A stretch of 64,000 bases of DNA from Axinella damicornis. Taxonomy: Eukaryota; Porifera; Demospongiae; Axinellida; Axinellidae. Both the position numbers and the translations under genes were made by a program. How positions within the stretch are numbered: position 1 is the stretch's first letter; the number at the start of each line of letters is the position of its first letter. The notes beneath the pieces are model-generated. The model worked only from the letters and a program-made list of their open reading frames with translations. It was not told the origin of the DNA and did no database searches. This document shows positions 54,822-64,000 of this stretch, piece after piece. The stretch lies in assembly GCA_963931865.1 (NCBI GenBank), contig OZ007512.1:11230756-11294755 (forward strand), given 5' to 3'.

Positions 54822-57800
54822 TGGCCTCGGCGGCCGGCCGTAATAATGGCCTCCTTTTTCTCTGTGACAATGTCTCTAAGCGACAGTTTCTTGTCGACAC
54901 TGGGGCAGAGGTCAGTGTTCTACCCGCTACTGGACTGGACACGCGCACGAGCCAACCTGGACCACCGTTGCTGGCAGCCAACGGCAGCTCAATCAGGACA
55001 TATGGAACGCGCACACTCTCTCTTCACTTCGCCTCCAACACATACCAGTGGGATTTCGTCATTGCTGATGTGTCACGCCCCTTACTAGGAGCTGATTTCC
55101 TGCGCTCCAACTCCCTGTTGGTTGACCTCAAAGGCAGACGACTCGTGGATGCAGCAACCTACCACTCCGTTCCACTTCACTCTAGCAGAATTACCGCTCC
55201 TCACCTTGACGCAATCTCCAGTTCCACCGACCAGTACGACTCGTTGCTTGCAGAGTTTCCAGACATCACGACACCCAATTTCGTCCAGTCACCCACCAAG
55301 CATGGCATAGAGCACTTCATTCCCACTAAGGGACCGCCTGTCCATGCCCGAGCCCGCCGCTTACCTCCTGACAAGTTAGCAGCCGCTAAATCCGAGTTTG
55401 ACAGCATGGAGGCCATGGGCATTATACGCAGGTCATCCAGTTCCTGGGCATCACCGTTACACATGGTACCGAAAGCTTCTGGGGGTTGGCGTCCTTGTGG
55501 AGACTACAGGCGCCTCAACGACGCCACAGTGCCAGACAGGTACCCAGTACCTCACATACAAGATTTCTCTGCTCACCTCGCCGGTATGAAGGTATTCTCC
55601 AAAATTGACCTGGTTCAAGGCTACCACCAGATCCCTGTGGCCGCTGAGGATATCCCCAAAACTGCCATCATCACCCCTTTCGGGCTATACGAGTTTCTCA
55701 GGATGCCATTCGGTCTGAAGAACGCTGCTCAAGCTTTCCAGCGCCTGATGGATACTGTCTGTCATGGTTTGGACTTCGCTTTTGTCTACATTGATGACAT
55801 CTTGGTGGCTAGCAAGGATGTTGAGACACACAAACAACACCTTTGTCTGCTGTTCCAGCGACTTCAAGAGTACGGCCTGGTCATCAATGTCTCCAAGAGC
55901 CAGTTCGGTTGCGACACCATCGACTTTCTTGGCCACCGCATCACTCACACTGGTATCATGCCATTGCCGGACAAGGTGGATGCTGTTGCACGTTTCCAGC
56001 AACCCTCGACCGTCAAAAGCTTACAGGAATTTGTAGGCATGGTCAACTTCTACCGTAGATTTATCCCATCTGCCGCACAGTTGATGTTGCCACTCTTTGA
56101 AGCATTGACAGACAAGCCCAAGACACTGCTGGTTTGGAATGAGGTAATGGTGAAAGCCTTTCAAGACACCAAGGAGGCATTGGCAGAAGCAACACTACTT
56201 ACACACCCTCATCACGATGCACCGATCTCGCTCACTGCAGATGCGTCAGACCAGGCAGTAGGTGCTGTTCTCCAGCAGTTCGTGAATGGTGTTTGGGTAC
56301 CCCTAGCCTTCTTTAGCAAGAAGCTGCGACCACCAGAGAGGAAGTACAGTGCGTTCGATCGTGAACTGCTTGCTCTCTACCTGGGTATACGGCATTTCCG
56401 ATACTTCCTTGAGGGTCGACATTTCACGGCCTTCACCGACCACAAACCCCTCACATTCTGCATGTCTAAAACTTCAGAAGCATGGTCAAGCCGGCAGCAA
56501 CGTCAACTCTCTTACATTTCTGAGTTTACAACAGACATCCAACATGTACAAGGGAAGGACAACTCGGTCGCGGACACATTGTCAAGAGCCACCATTGCCG
56601 ATGTGCAACTGGGAATTGACTACAGTGCCATGGCCGTGGCCCAACAACAGGATGCTGAGGTGCAAGCCTATCGTACTGCCACCTCGAGTTTGCAACTAAG
56701 GGACATCCCTTTCGGAACACAAGGTATTACACTCCTGTGCGATATGTCTACTGGCCATGCTAGACCAATTATACCTGCTGGTTGGAGACGCCAAGTTTTC
56801 GATTTGATCCACGGCCTGTCTCACCCCTCAGTACGTGCCACAAGGAAACTTGTTGCTGCAAAATTTGTGTGGAATGGTCTGCAAAAGCAAATAGGGATCT
56901 GGGCCAAACAGTGCATTGCTTGCCAGTCCTCCAAGATCCAAACACACATCAGGGCTCCACTCGAGAAGTTCAGCATTCCACAACGCCGATTTGACCACAT
57001 TCATGTGGATCTTGTGGGGCCACTGCCACCTTCCAATGGTTTCACACACCTCCTCACAGTGGTTGATCGATTCTCTCGCTGGCCTGAGGCTATTCCCCTC
57101 AATGACACAACTGCCACCAGTTGTGCACAAGCCCTAGTCTCCCACTGGATTGCCCGTTTCGGCATCCCCATCGACATATCATCCGACAGAGGACCCCAGT
57201 TCACCTCACAACTATGGAATGCAATTGCCCAGTTGTTGGGCACCCAGCTCCACCACACCACAGCCTACCACCCTCAGTCTAATGGCCTGGTGGAGAGGTT
57301 TCACCGCCACCTGAAGTCTGCCTTAAGGGCACGCCTCACGGGTCCCAGTTGGACACGAGAGCTACCTTGGGTACTGTTAGGTATCAGAACAGCACCAAAG
57401 GAAGATTTGGGATGCTCCTCAGCGGAAATGGTGTACGGCGCTCCACTTACAGTACCTGGAGATTTCGTATCCAGCCACAACATATACTCTGACAACAATC
57501 TCCGACTTCAGCATCTACGGGATCAAGTAGGCTCATTGGTTCCCATCCCTACCTCTCAACATGGTGTTGCACCTACCTCAGTACCCCGTGACCTGCAGCA
57601 AGCTCAATTTGTTTTCATTCGTCGTGATGGTCATCGTACACCCCTCCAACGTCCCTATGTAGGCCCCTTCAAGGTCTTCCAGCCAGGTCCCAAAACTTTT
57701 CAAATCGATATTGGAGGAAAGATTGAGATCATTTCAGTTGACAGACTCAAGCCTGCTCACATGGATCCAGAGCACCCAGCCCAAGTCGCAAAGCCAAGAC

Positions 57801-57961
57801 CTCGTGGACGACCCCCAAAGAACCCTCAACCCTCACCTACAACTACGACCCAACTCAAATCCCGAGACAAACCCAATGCTTTACAGCCAAAGCACACCCG
57901 TTCAGGTCGTCAAGTCAAGATTCCACAACGGTACATCTCGGTTCTGGGGGGAGTGGTGTAG
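54782..57961 (+). CDS. pol: Retrotransposon Pol polyprotein
   Basis: 1059 residues without a stop. Domains in order: aspartic protease ([13 protein letters not shown], Asp near residue 39), reverse transcriptase ([18 protein letters not shown] at 336-339), RNase H ([30 protein letters not shown]), integrase with zinc-binding H-x3-H and C-x2-C (HGLSH, CIAC) and catalytic D743, D802, E838 with 35-residue spacing, then a basic Pro-rich tail (PRGRPPKNP) without a recognisable chromodomain. The stop lies at the 3' LTR start. The frame is -1 relative to gag. All key residues are present, so it is potentially autonomous. Confidence 0.93.
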   Translation: MHLVGKREGRSPVVASAAGRNNGLLFLCDNVSKRQFLVDTGAEVSVLPATGLDTRTSQPGPPLLAANGSSIRTYGTRTLSLHFASNTYQWDFVIADVSRPLLGADFLRSNSLLVDLKGRRLVDAATYHSVPLHSSRITAPHLDAISSSTDQYDSLLAEFPDITTPNFVQSPTKHGIEHFIPTKGPPVHARARRLPPDKLAAAKSEFDSMEAMGIIRRSSSSWASPLHMVPKASGGWRPCGDYRRLNDATVPDRYPVPHIQDFSAHLAGMKVFSKIDLVQGYHQIPVAAEDIPKTAIITPFGLYEFLRMPFGLKNAAQAFQRLMDTVCHGLDFAFVYIDDILVASKDVETHKQHLCLLFQRLQEYGLVINVSKSQFGCDTIDFLGHRITHTGIMPLPDKVDAVARFQQPSTVKSLQEFVGMVNFYRRFIPSAAQLMLPLFEALTDKPKTLLVWNEVMVKAFQDTKEALAEATLLTHPHHDAPISLTADASDQAVGAVLQQFVNGVWVPLAFFSKKLRPPERKYSAFDRELLALYLGIRHFRYFLEGRHFTAFTDHKPLTFCMSKTSEAWSSRQQRQLSYISEFTTDIQHVQGKDNSVADTLSRATIADVQLGIDYSAMAVAQQQDAEVQAYRTATSSLQLRDIPFGTQGITLLCDMSTGHARPIIPAGWRRQVFDLIHGLSHPSVRATRKLVAAKFVWNGLQKQIGIWAKQCIACQSSKIQTHIRAPLEKFSIPQRRFDHIHVDLVGPLPPSNGFTHLLTVVDRFSRWPEAIPLNDTTATSCAQALVSHWIARFGIPIDISSDRGPQFTSQLWNAIAQLLGTQLHHTTAYHPQSNGLVERFHRHLKSALRARLTGPSWTRELPWVLLGIRTAPKEDLGCSSAEMVYGAPLTVPGDFVSSHNIYSDNNLRLQHLRDQVGSLVPIPTSQHGVAPTSVPRDLQQAQFVFIRRDGHRTPLQRPYVGPFKVFQPGPKTFQIDIGGKIEIISVDRLKPAHMDPEHPAQVAKPRPRGRPPKNPQPSPTTTTQLKSRDKPNALQPKHTRSGRQVKIPQRYISVLGGVV

Positions 57962-58096
57962 CGGACGAGATATACGGACTACACTATATATAGTATACGG
58001 AGAACCTCATGACCTTTGTGTCTATAAATAGACATATTCCATGTGTATTGTACAGTTGTTTGTCGTTCCAAAGGAGAGTTGATTCCTGTTGCTACA
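57957..58096 (+). repeat. 3' LTR
   Basis: Identical by eye to the 5' LTR; the pol stop codon overlaps its first bases. Confidence 0.92.
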
Positions 58097-58100
58097 GTAC

Positions 58101-59040
58101 TGCATGCTTTACACTGGTACTCGCGCATTTCAAACGTGATAGTAGTAGCTAGCAGTAGGAGAACCAATATAGAGTGATGGTAGGACGAAGCAATTAAGGC
58201 CCAGGAGCTTTTGCTGCTGATAATTTATTTGCACTTAGCACTGCATTTGGCGTCACAGGACCTGGTACTTATAATTATACCTCAAAGCTGTTTTTGTAGT
58301 AGTGCCACCCTGTGAACTTATTGCCAAGGGGTCTGGGCAAATATATGTATCTATAATGCTTAGGAATGCAAATATTCTGGCCCCACAGGAATCACGTCAC
58401 ACTTAATAGCACTAAAAGTAGCTACTAGTGAAAGTCGAGTTTGCTGGTTAATGCATGTAGCTAGCTACTTCCCAGGAATGTGAATACCCTGATAATAAGT
58501 ATGACATGGCAATGGTAGTCTTGGTACCAGACTCTCACGCATGGAGGGTCTGGTACCGAGACTGAGCAATCAGCGGATCAAAGCAGATGTTTACACTAGA
58601 ACATTTAACTAGTGCATACCAAGGAAGCCTCCCAGGAATTAAAGCTCTTACAGATTAATTTGGGAGAAGTAGGCTGAATTTACATGAACAATAGCACCAG
58701 GATGTAGTTGTAGCAAAAACCATAGTACTCTGGGAGTGGCACATGATTAAAGTCTTAATCTGTTCGTGCAACCGTGAGCGAATTTCCTCTGCAGTTTCCA
58801 ACATCCATGTGCACATTTCAAATCAAAATAGCTATAAAGATCCAACCTCTACTTGCATAAATACATCTGTGTAATTAATTGTCATATGAAATTTTCATAC
58901 AATTCAGTTATATAAAACCACAATCACACAGGCCTCTATAGCACAACAGCTTCATGTACACTAATATGTATATTCACCACTGATTGCCATGCCATATGCT
59001 AGTAGGTAAGTGGTATGCAACAAATTAAAGCACATGTGTG
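58101..59040. other. Intergenic, no gene seen
   Basis: AT-rich. A short hairpin with tggtaccagac/gtctggtacc arms lies at about 58520-58560; a related stem lies near 5125-5165. Frames are short. Confidence 0.45.
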
Positions 59041-59049
59041 CATGTAAGC

Positions 59050-59103
59050 TAGCCTTGTTCCCAGGCCCGACAAGTCTTGGGCCTGGGAACGAGCCTAGGC
59101 TAT
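59050..59103. mobile_element. 54-bp minimal fold-back element, 9-bp target duplication
   Basis: tagccttgttcccaggccc is mirrored as gggcctgggaacgagccta across a 10-base loop. CATGTAAGC flanks both ends (59041-59049 and 59104-59112). It is the smallest member of the AGCCTCGTTCCCAGGCC family here. Confidence 0.75.
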
Positions 59104-59112
59104 CATGTAAGC

Positions 59113-60304
59113 ACACCACTGAAGTTGAAGAGGTTGAACTTATTTTGTGTTTATGAGAGTGTGGCCACAAATGAAGACATTAGCAACCAGTGACAGCGCA
59201 AACTCTATACCAGCAAAAGTAGCCATCACGCCTGTCACTTGCTCATTCAGTAGCCAGTTTGTACTAAATCTTGGGTTGGAAGCCATGCTGCTTACCGCTG
59301 GTAAAACTAGTACTGATAAGGTCCATACTTCAAATCTAGCTCTGTAGCTGCGTATACACTACAACTAACATGCACACATCTCGACCAACTAACCCAGAGG
59401 CGGCGCCGCCGGTCCGGCTGGTCCGGCTTTGGCCGGACCACTTTTCCAGCCGACCTGATTATAATATCACGTGCAGTGTAGTCACGCACAATCTACTTAT
59501 ATGCAGACTCGGCAATGGCATCTGTTTCTCGTCCTAGTTGTGGGCCTACCATTGAAACTCCACAGCAGCCAAGGTCTTTTCTTTCCCAAAACGGCCATTT
59601 TGATGTTACGAGAGCGCTTCCTCATCGCTGAAAATACATGCGAAAATTTTTTTTCCGCGCTTCGCGCGGACAGATCGGCGCTTCGCGCCTCTGCGCTACG
59701 AGTGGGCCGTACCACTTCTTCTATGCCGCTGCCGCCCCTGTAACCTACATAGCAAAGTATCATGCACACAACAATCGTGAGGTCATGTATTCCGCCTTTG
59801 CATTGCCATGCAGGAGATGCTTCTTCCTATGGAGGAGTGTAGTGCCTTCTGTTTGAAACTCCCAGCCTGGCTGAAACCGTTGTGCAGGCATTTAGCTAAA
59901 TGTCACGTCTTCACAGAGCAACTGCAAGCTGCTTGAGCTTTGCATTATGGTATCTCACCCAGCTCATGCACGTTTTATTTTATGCCACCCTCCAACATGT
60001 ATCTCGGTGACAGGTTCACTATAACTACAAGTTAGTTTGGCTACAGATAGCACTAGCTAGTTGTAGCTATCTTGTTATCCTTAGATTACTTGATGTGGAT
60101 ATCCTAGCTATAATTCCAGCACAAATTCCTTTTCAGCTTTGTTTTGTTTTACTTTATGAACATTTTGCTGCTGCCTCACTGTCCTGCCCAGCTGGTTTGA
60201 AGTTTGGAAGCAGTCCTGAAGGAGAGAAGATAGCTACAGAGACCACTGTTTGATAGCAATTAGAGGCTTGGACGAAGACGGTAGTTTGCAACAAATTTGA
60301 GGTA
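59113..60304. repeat. Intergenic dispersed repeats
   Basis: Includes a GC-rich stretch (ggtccggctggtccggc near 59411), a fold-back with cgcgcttcgcgcgga near 59660, and segments shared with unit 1 upstream sequence (ggagatgcttcttcctatgg; caattagaggcttgga). No gene seen. Confidence 0.45.
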
Positions 60305-60656
60305 CTTCAGTTGACCCACTAGCATTTGGCTACACCTTGTAGATTTATACCACTCCACGTTATTATACTCCCTTACTCAAATGTCATTCCCTAGTCCAAA
60401 ACTATCATTCAAGCTTCCATTGTCGTGCCGTGCACCTTTGCCTGGTAGCTCCGCATGGTAAGCAGCCCCGCCCCCAAACGGCCCACCCCCTTAATCAATT
60501 TTTGGTTCGCGCGTGGGAGAGCCTGGGAACGCTGACCTCTTCCTCTAATTATCGGAACAGACTACAGTGCAGTGTTTGTAAAAGTTTCCACGAGATACGC
60601 CCTTAATTCTACCTGCATGCGCTGTACGGACTAACTGTACGAGCGAGGAGTGAAAT
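60305..60656 (+). promoter_or_regulatory. Upstream block and putative promoter of death gene 3
   Basis: A shortened version of the block at 6087-6390, then the cagccccgcccccaaacgg box at about 60464 and the conserved leader to ATG 60657. It is the only copy with a retrotransposon 2.2 kb upstream. Confidence 0.4.
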
Positions 60657-63042
60657 ATGGCCTCCAAAGCTCCTAGTGTGGAAGATCAAGGTACAGTGAT
60701 TGTAGCTTCATTCGAGCTGTGCTGCCTGCACAAAGTTTAAAGCGTTGAAAATACCCTTTCAGGTGCCCTGAACGTGAAGAATCTTTCCTCTGAGCTGAGT
60801 ACAGTTTCCAAATGGTACCAACTGGGGATCAGGTTAGGACTTCAACCCTCTCAGTTGCACAAGATTGAGCAGGAGGTCCCCACAGATATCGAACGCCGCA
60901 AAGTTGAGGTGGTTAATGTATGGCTGCAAAGTACCCCTGGGGCCTCCTGGAGGCACATCGTAACTGCACTCAGAGAAATGGGAGACCTGACTACTGCTGA
61001 GAGGATAGAGCTGAAGTATGTCAAAGGAGCAAGAGGTATGACCATTCAGTGCAATATGGAGGATCTAGTTAGCTTCGTTCCCAGGCTTCTCCCTGCTCGA
61101 CAATGAAATACTTTTCGTCACGGAAGCCTGGGAACCAGTGGCGCCTGCATGGTCGGGCCTACCCGGGCATTGCCCAAGTATCTCCATAGATAATATAGTC
61201 CCCACCCTATGGTATTTTCTATGCTTTCTCTGCATACTGTCTATCACATGATCACTAAACTGCACGCATCATACATAATCATCAATACATTAAGATTTTA
61301 ACGTGTGTCTGTCTGTGTGTCTGTGAGTGACGGAAGTGGGATGTTCGTGGGGCGGGATTAGACTATAGTGACGCGCGACCTTCGTACTTTAATTTATTTA
61401 CTGAACCTCAAACTCCGCGAAGAATGTTCGAGAACATTGGGCCCGGGCATGGGCTGGAATCCAGCAAGCGGATGTATGCAATCGGGGAGCAGCAGTCGAA
61501 GCGGACGAAATCGGGCGAGCAGCAGTTGAAGCGGACGCAATCGGGGAGCAGCAGTTGAAGCGGACGCAATCGGGCGAGCAGCAGTTGAGCAATTGGGGAG
61601 CAGCGGTTGAAGCGGACGCAATCGGGGAGTAGCAGCCGAGCGATCGGGAGCAGCAGCTGAAGCGGACGCAAGCGGCAAGCAGCAGCTGAAGCGGACGCAA
61701 TCGGGGAGAAGCAGCTCTGCACAGAGAGCTATCCGGCGCCGAATTACGCACAGTTGGCGAACAAGGGAGAAGTAGCTGAGCGAGCGAAGCGAGCTCAGCT
61801 ACTTGTACATAATTATGGATGGTTGAAGTGCACAGCTGAAAATGGAAGACTTGTCCAGGGCTAGGACGAAGCGCCCCAGCAACCAAACCAGTCTCCTATT
61901 ATTGCCTGGCAAGGCCAGCCTGACCACCGCTTTGCTCATGGCTGAGGACTACAAATTTTCTTAGTGATATCACACTTGGCAAATAGCTAGTTAATAGTAG
62001 CTATGTACTTGCAGTGCAAAGCACGAAGGTGCCACAAGAGCCCATCCTGATAGCTGAAAAATGAGGGCAATTTTTTTTTACGCGCTTTGCGCGGACTGAT
62101 CGGCACTACACATCTCTATGCACTGCATTTGGCAGCTCACAGCTTCGCCCTGACTTCTATGGGCGCCACTGCTGGGATCAAGGTCACTGAAAGAGTATTC
62201 CCATCCCCCATGACGTGAACTAGTTTTTAACATTCCAGTCCTGAGCTTGTGAAGGTCCAATTACTAATGGCTGTATAACTTGTTCCTATTTACCTGCAGC
62301 TGATTCCCATCAGGAAGAGCTAAGTAAAGCTGCTGTTTTTGCAATTGAGAATCGGCAAGCCATCAACGGGAAATTTGCAGATTTGCTCACGAAAGTCTGT
62401 AGCAAAATGTTCAAGAATGGAGTCGACATTAAGACGTTTCAGCTCTTCGTTGTAGCCCTCTTCCCTCCAGGAGATTGCATTCCTCCACTCCCTACCAACT
62501 TGACCGAAATCTTTGGTGCCATCACCCACCATGGCCTGTGGGATAGTCTCCACTACTCCCCACTTGTGCAGATTACCCGAAAGTTTGGTGCTGGTGATCC
62601 TGAGATGAAGGCTTGGATCCGAGACTACAGGAAAGATCTGAGGTCCTACACTTTGCTAACCAAAGTTGACGACTGCATTGAGTCAGCGCTTGTCGCTTCT
62701 GCTAAGCCTCCTCCAGCCGAAATAGCGAAGTATGATCCCCGCTATTGCTGTGAAGTGGAGATGAAAACAGATTTTGACGACCGCACTCTACACTATCTCG
62801 CTGATGTGTGGGAAATGTTCTCTGATCGCTATCTTTTGCCTGACTCTCCACCAACAGCCTTGCTCGATCGTGTTCGTAGAGGGTGCATATCTGTCGTATG
62901 GCTGGTTCCATCGTATCTAATCCCGCAGCTCCTCAAGATAGTGCAAGTCGACACCACTTTTTTCCGAAAACACCGTATTCTGAAGGTGACAGTCGGGGGT
63001 GAGGTTGTGTATGAAGAGGAAGTAGCCAGGGAAACTGCAGAG
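60657..63042 (+). CDS. Death-domain protein 3 with helical plus alpha/beta module
   Basis: Exons 60657..60690, 60763..61035 and 62300..63042, the same lengths as copies 1 and 2 despite a 526-bp insertion in intron 2. The death domain has its own changes (SQLHKIEQEV, ERRKVEVVNVWLQ); the module is nearly that of copy 2 (ISVVWLVPSYLIPQLLKIV). The final donor is gtgagt, where copies 1 and 2 have gtaagt: a change that keeps a functional donor and supports a downstream exon. Read-through would stop at 63216 in sequence that differs from the paralogues. The expected RING-MATH exon lies beyond the window. Confidence 0.75.
61280..61805. mobile_element. 526-bp CAGCAG-arm element, 8-bp target duplication
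   Basis: Begins catcaatacattaag and ends gctcagctacttg. The interior is the same CAGCAG-rich minisatellite as the left arm of the composite element at 9.9 kb. TACATAAT flanks both ends (61272-61279 and 61806-61813). Units 1 and 2 have the uninterrupted target in the same intron (about 7205 and 32850). Confidence 0.75.
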
Positions 63043-63235
63043 GTGAGTTCAGTGTGCCCAAATATGGTCATTTTTATCCCACACTCAATAATGATTTTCT
63101 CCCTGAAATTACATGCATGTACAAACAATTTTCCTCTCCCAGAGTGCAAACTAGCTGCTGACCATAGACAGTACCTAGCCTGCATAGATAGGACAAAGAA
63201 GCAAGAGTGTTCATGATCACTATCAGACTAGCCGC

Positions 63236-63310
63236 TAGCCCCTCTCTGCCCGGCCGGTCAATTGGGGGCGCGCGGCGAAGCCGCGCGCGGAGGGCGGAGA
63301 GGGTCTAGCA
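63236..63310. repeat. GC-rich hairpin
   Basis: gcgcgcggcgaagccgcgcgc forms a stem-loop, and the outer gctagcccctctctgcc is mirrored as gagagggtctagc. Resembles a short fold-back element; no target duplication was resolved. Confidence 0.55.
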
Positions 63311-63519
63311 AACATTGCACTTGATTGCGTTTCCACTGACCAATCAGATCTAACTGAAGCGATTCGTTCCAATTTTATTCATGGTTCTCGTGGTTACAAA
63401 CTAAGTACGTGTGAAAAGAACATCGAAGATGGCGTTGTTCAAGTTGTGGGCTGCTGAGTTGGAAAGGGAACCAACTGTACTCTCAGAAGCTATTCGTTCC
63501 AGTCTCCAAGTGTTCGGGT

Positions 63520-63805
63520 ATAATCGTGCGGGAGTAGCAGCCGAAGCGGACGCGATCGGGAGCAGCAGCTGAAGCGGACGCAAGCGGCGAGCAGCAGCTG
63601 AAGCGGGCGCAATCGGGGAGCAGCAGCTGGAAGCGGAGGCAAACGGGGAGCAGCAGTTGAAGCGGATGCCGCAATCGGGCCCGCGGGAGCAGCAGCTGAA
63701 GCGGACGCAATCGGGGAGCAGCTCTGCACAGAGAGCTGTCCAGCGCCGGATTACGCACGGTAGGCTAACGAGGGGAAAGTAGCTGAGCGAGCTGCTACTT
63801 GTATT
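63520..63805. repeat. CAGCAG-rich minisatellite arm
   Basis: Same units (gagcagcagctgaagcgga) as at 10.55 and 61.5 kb, followed by the agctgtccagcgccggatta terminus. Long minus-strand frames here are low-complexity. Confidence 0.7.
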
Positions 63806-64000
63806 GTTTATGGTTATGGTACAAGTAGGTACAAGTGCACAACACAATACATGATTAATTGCATACTCATTAATGGAACTTAAGTACAGGTACTGAATAT
63901 GATTATATGATTGATTATCATCACAGAGTCGGTAGACTCTGTATGTAGGGATACGACATACACGCACGTACACGACGTGCCGAATAATTAGGGATGCCGA
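63806..64000. other. Spacer shared with RING-MATH upstream sequence
   Basis: 63811-63920 matches 16470-16580 and 36638-36720, which lie roughly 0.6 and 1.1 kb before the two RING-MATH exons. It then diverges at 63922. This suggests a third RING-MATH exon beyond the right edge. Confidence 0.45.

Larger units (their letters stand above)
53978..58096 (+). mobile_element. Complete Ty3/gypsy LTR retrotransposon
   Basis: Two 140-bp LTRs (53978..54117 and 57957..58096) that I read as identical base for base, starting TGTAGCGG and ending GCTACA, with GTAC target duplications at 53974-53977 and 58097-58100. A primer-binding site (tggtgaccccgacg) follows the left LTR by one base. A polypurine tract (ggggggagtgg, 57946-57956) precedes the right LTR. 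The gene order protease, RT, RNase H, integrase is that of Ty3/gypsy. Identical LTRs and open frames indicate a recent insertion between the divergent kinase and death gene 3. Confidence 0.95.

Overview
The window looks like chromosomal DNA of an early-branching animal, most likely a demosponge. The basis is death-domain, RING/TRAF and MAP3K-like signalling genes with short GT-AG introns, dense microsatellites, many short inverted-repeat elements and an intact Ty3/gypsy element. The placement is an inference from gene content and style, not from a marker gene.

The backbone is a tandem array of one repeated unit of roughly 25 kb. On the plus strand each unit carries a three-exon death-domain gene (about 6.6, 32.2 and 60.7 kb). 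This is followed, in the first two units, by one huge exon coding RING, TRAF zinc finger and tandem MATH domains (17.1-23.1 kb with 12 MATH; 37.8-41.1 kb with 6 MATH). A multi-exon Ser/Thr kinase gene lies tail-to-tail on the minus strand. The 42.3-52.6 kb kinase copy is open throughout: death domain, two copies of an unnamed helical plus alpha/beta module, a TAZ-type zinc finger, a Ser-rich linker, a MAP3K-like kinase and a conserved tail. The 24.3-30.8 kb copy is a decayed paralogue. The 3' end of a further, plus-strand copy opens the window. The third unit runs off the right edge. Splice phase suggests the death-domain exons and the RING-MATH exon may form one gene.

Layout: 0-1.3 kb kinase 3' end; 1.3-6.4 kb repeats, including a captured, inverted kinase last exon; 6.6-8.4 kb death gene 1; 8.4-17.1 kb intron or spacer filled by nested elements; 17.1-23.1 kb RING-12xMATH; 24.3-30.8 kb decayed kinase; 32.2-34.1 kb death gene 2; 34.1-37.8 kb a second set of insertions; 37.8-41.1 kb RING-6xMATH; 42.3-52.6 kb intact kinase; 53.1-53.7 kb minisatellite; 54.0-58.1 kb LTR retrotransposon with identical LTRs; 60.7-63.0 kb death gene 3.

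Together the genes look like a co-duplicated cell-death/innate-immune signalling cassette: a death-domain receptor or adaptor arm, a ubiquitin-ligase/TRAF arm and a death-domain kinase arm. The units differ from each other mainly by element insertions, whose empty sites can be read directly in the sister unit.
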